A program made the position numbers and the translations under genes. DNA of 64,000 bases, from the NCBI RefSeq assembly GCF_040718835.1, contig NZ_JBFEFG010000268.1, forward strand, positions 496,001 to 560,000. The letters run 5' to 3'. The notes under the pieces are model-generated. The model was not told the DNA's origin, made no database searches, and worked only from the letters and a program-made list of their open reading frames with translations. The stretch's first letter is position 1. Each line of letters opens with the position of its first letter. Below are positions 62,839-64,000 of this stretch, piece by piece. This stretch comes from Bremerella sp. JC817 (GTDB taxonomy: Bacteria > Planctomycetota > Planctomycetia > Pirellulales > Pirellulaceae).

Positions 62839-64000
62839 GATGACTGTCGCGCTCAATCGTCGTCAGGTTCTAAAACAATTCGCCGTCGCTGGTACCGCGA
62901 TGGCTTTGCCGGCTGCTCAATATTCACGCGTCCTGGGTGCGAACGAACGCTTGCGTGTCGGCAGTGTCGGCACCGGTGGCAAAGGCTGGAGCGACTTGAA
63001 CGGCGTCGCTGCGAGCCCGGCGGTCGAAGTCACCGCGCTGTGCGATATCGATAGCTCGAAGAATTACCTCGGTCGCGCTGCCGAGAAGTATTCGTCTGCC
63101 AAAACCTATAGCGACTGGCGGAAGCTGCTTGATCAGTCCGACACGATCGATGGTCTGATCGTTTCGACGCCTGATTTCATGCACGCGCCGGTTTCTTTAG
63201 CCGCCATGCAGCTTGGCAAGCATGTCTTCTGTCAGAAACCGCTGACGCATACCGTCTTTGAATCGCGGCAGATGCAGTTGGCGGCGGATAAGTACAATGT
63301 CGCCACGCAGATGGGCAATCAGATCCAGTCGCACGCGTTCTATCGAACGGCCGTCGCGCTGGTTCACTCCGGCAAGATTGGCAAGGTAAAGGAAGTTCAC
63401 TCGTGGCAAGCAGGCACGCCAAGCTGGCCGCGCAACATCGATCGTCCTTCCGGCGCCGATCCGGTTCCGAAGCATGTGGCCTGGGATCTGTGGCAAGGGG
63501 TCGCGCCGCGTCGGCCTTATAAAGAAGGAATGTACCATCCATTCAACTGGCGCGGCTGGCAAGATTACGGTACCGGACAATTGGGCGACTTCGGTTGCCA
63601 TATCCTCGACCCGGTCTTTAAGTCGCTGGAACTAACCGCGCCGATGAAGGTGTATGCCGAAGCTCCTGAGTTGAAGCCAGAGACCTGGACTGAAAGTGCG
63701 ACGGTCAGTTACGCCTTCCCAGGCACCAGCCGCACGGCAGGCAAGTTGCTGCCGGTCACCTGGTACGACGGCGCCGGCGTGCGGCCACCTGCCGAAGTCA
63801 CCGCGCACCTTCCTTCCAGTTATAAGCTGCCCAATGCCGGCTCGGTGCTGGTCGGCGAGACGGGGACGCTAATCATCCCGCACGTCGCCGCGCCGGTGCT
63901 GTTCATGAATGGCGAGACCGAGCCAACCAAGATCGACGAAGTTGCTGCTGTCGATCACTACGTGCAGTGGGCCGACGCAGCCCGGGGCGAAGCGACCGCG
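62839..64000 (+). CDS. Tat-exported Gfo/Idh/MocA-family oxidoreductase (3' end cut off by window)
   Basis: The first 387 residues are visible, from the ATG at 62839 with GAGG seven bases upstream. A Tat signal opens the protein (NRRQVLKQFAVAGTAMALPAA), so it is probably folded in the cytoplasm and exported, a common arrangement in planctomycetes. The Rossmann motif GSVGTGGKG and the segments IVSTPDFMHAPVSLAAMQLGKHVFCQKPLTHT and GDFGCHILDP are typical of the family; here the usual EKP Glu is Gln (CQKP). Likely acts on a sugar derivative in the periplasm. The C-terminus is outside the window. Confidence 0.85.

Noticed and set aside
1..64000. CRISPR arrays, tRNA/rRNA genes, insertion sequences, integrases, prophage
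   Set aside because: No direct-repeat array, no tRNA-like cloverleaf or T-loop in any intergenic region, no transposase or integrase motif was seen.

Overview
The window looks like a chromosomal segment of a planctomycete, most likely family Pirellulaceae (Blastopirellula/Bremerella/Rhodopirellula-like). The evidence is five DUF1559 proteins with the pilin-like [16 protein letters not shown] head, most of them followed by a small lipoprotein, an SHD1-domain protein, WD40-like and BamB-like secreted proteins, a Tat-exported Gfo/Idh/MocA oxidoreductase, and many secreted hydrolases. This assignment is inferred from gene content, not from a marker phylogeny. I found no rRNA, tRNA, CRISPR array, insertion sequence, integrase or phage gene. 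It reads as ordinary, densely packed chromosome.

Left part (1-17.5 kb): the 5' part of a membrane-anchored beta-propeller protein, a glycine-zipper lipoprotein, a secreted protein with a TTG start, and then the mutagenesis cassette imuA-imuB-dnaE2 on the minus strand. The cassette has a near-consensus promoter with a perfect 12-bp palindrome over its -10 box, a strong candidate SOS operator. Next come an SHD1 protein, a Rieske protein with an esterase, GNAT acetyltransferases, a lipase-like hydrolase, a thioredoxin-like protein, an SGNH hydrolase and an arylamine N-acetyltransferase.

Middle (17.9-45 kb): two convergent DUF1559/lipoprotein modules that end near one intrinsic terminator; an AraC regulator; a mono-haem protein divergent from an Rrf2 regulator; a TPR membrane protein; 3-methyladenine glycosylase; a bestrophin-like channel; a DUF2235 hydrolase; an LpxL-type acyltransferase; trmL; a GH88 hydrolase; ispG; a gluzincin lipoprotein; a nitrilase-family amidohydrolase; a flavoprotein reductase overlapping an AraC regulator; two more DUF1559 modules; a YdeI/DUF1801 protein with a C-terminal CDGSH motif; and a large Pro-rich WD40-like lipoprotein.

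Right part (45-64 kb): a GNAT-like protein; a MurE-like ligase that has lost the meso-DAP recognition motifs; an HTH-EIIA fusion followed without a gap by a possible degenerate receiver; rimO, pgsA and a CPBP protease; Gfo/Idh/MocA and isomerase-like proteins; PPK2; a XylR-type regulator translationally coupled to an MFS transporter; a fifth DUF1559 module; a Fur-family regulator with an operator-like promoter; a lactate/malate dehydrogenase relative with atypical cofactor and substrate residues; and the start of a Tat-exported oxidoreductase.

The best leads are the MurE paralogue, the CDGSH fusion, the atypical dehydrogenase, the putative SOS and Fur operators, the repeated DUF1559/lipoprotein modules, and six convergent gene pairs whose stop codons overlap by four bases. 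I did not find a clearly new multi-gene defence or biosynthetic system.
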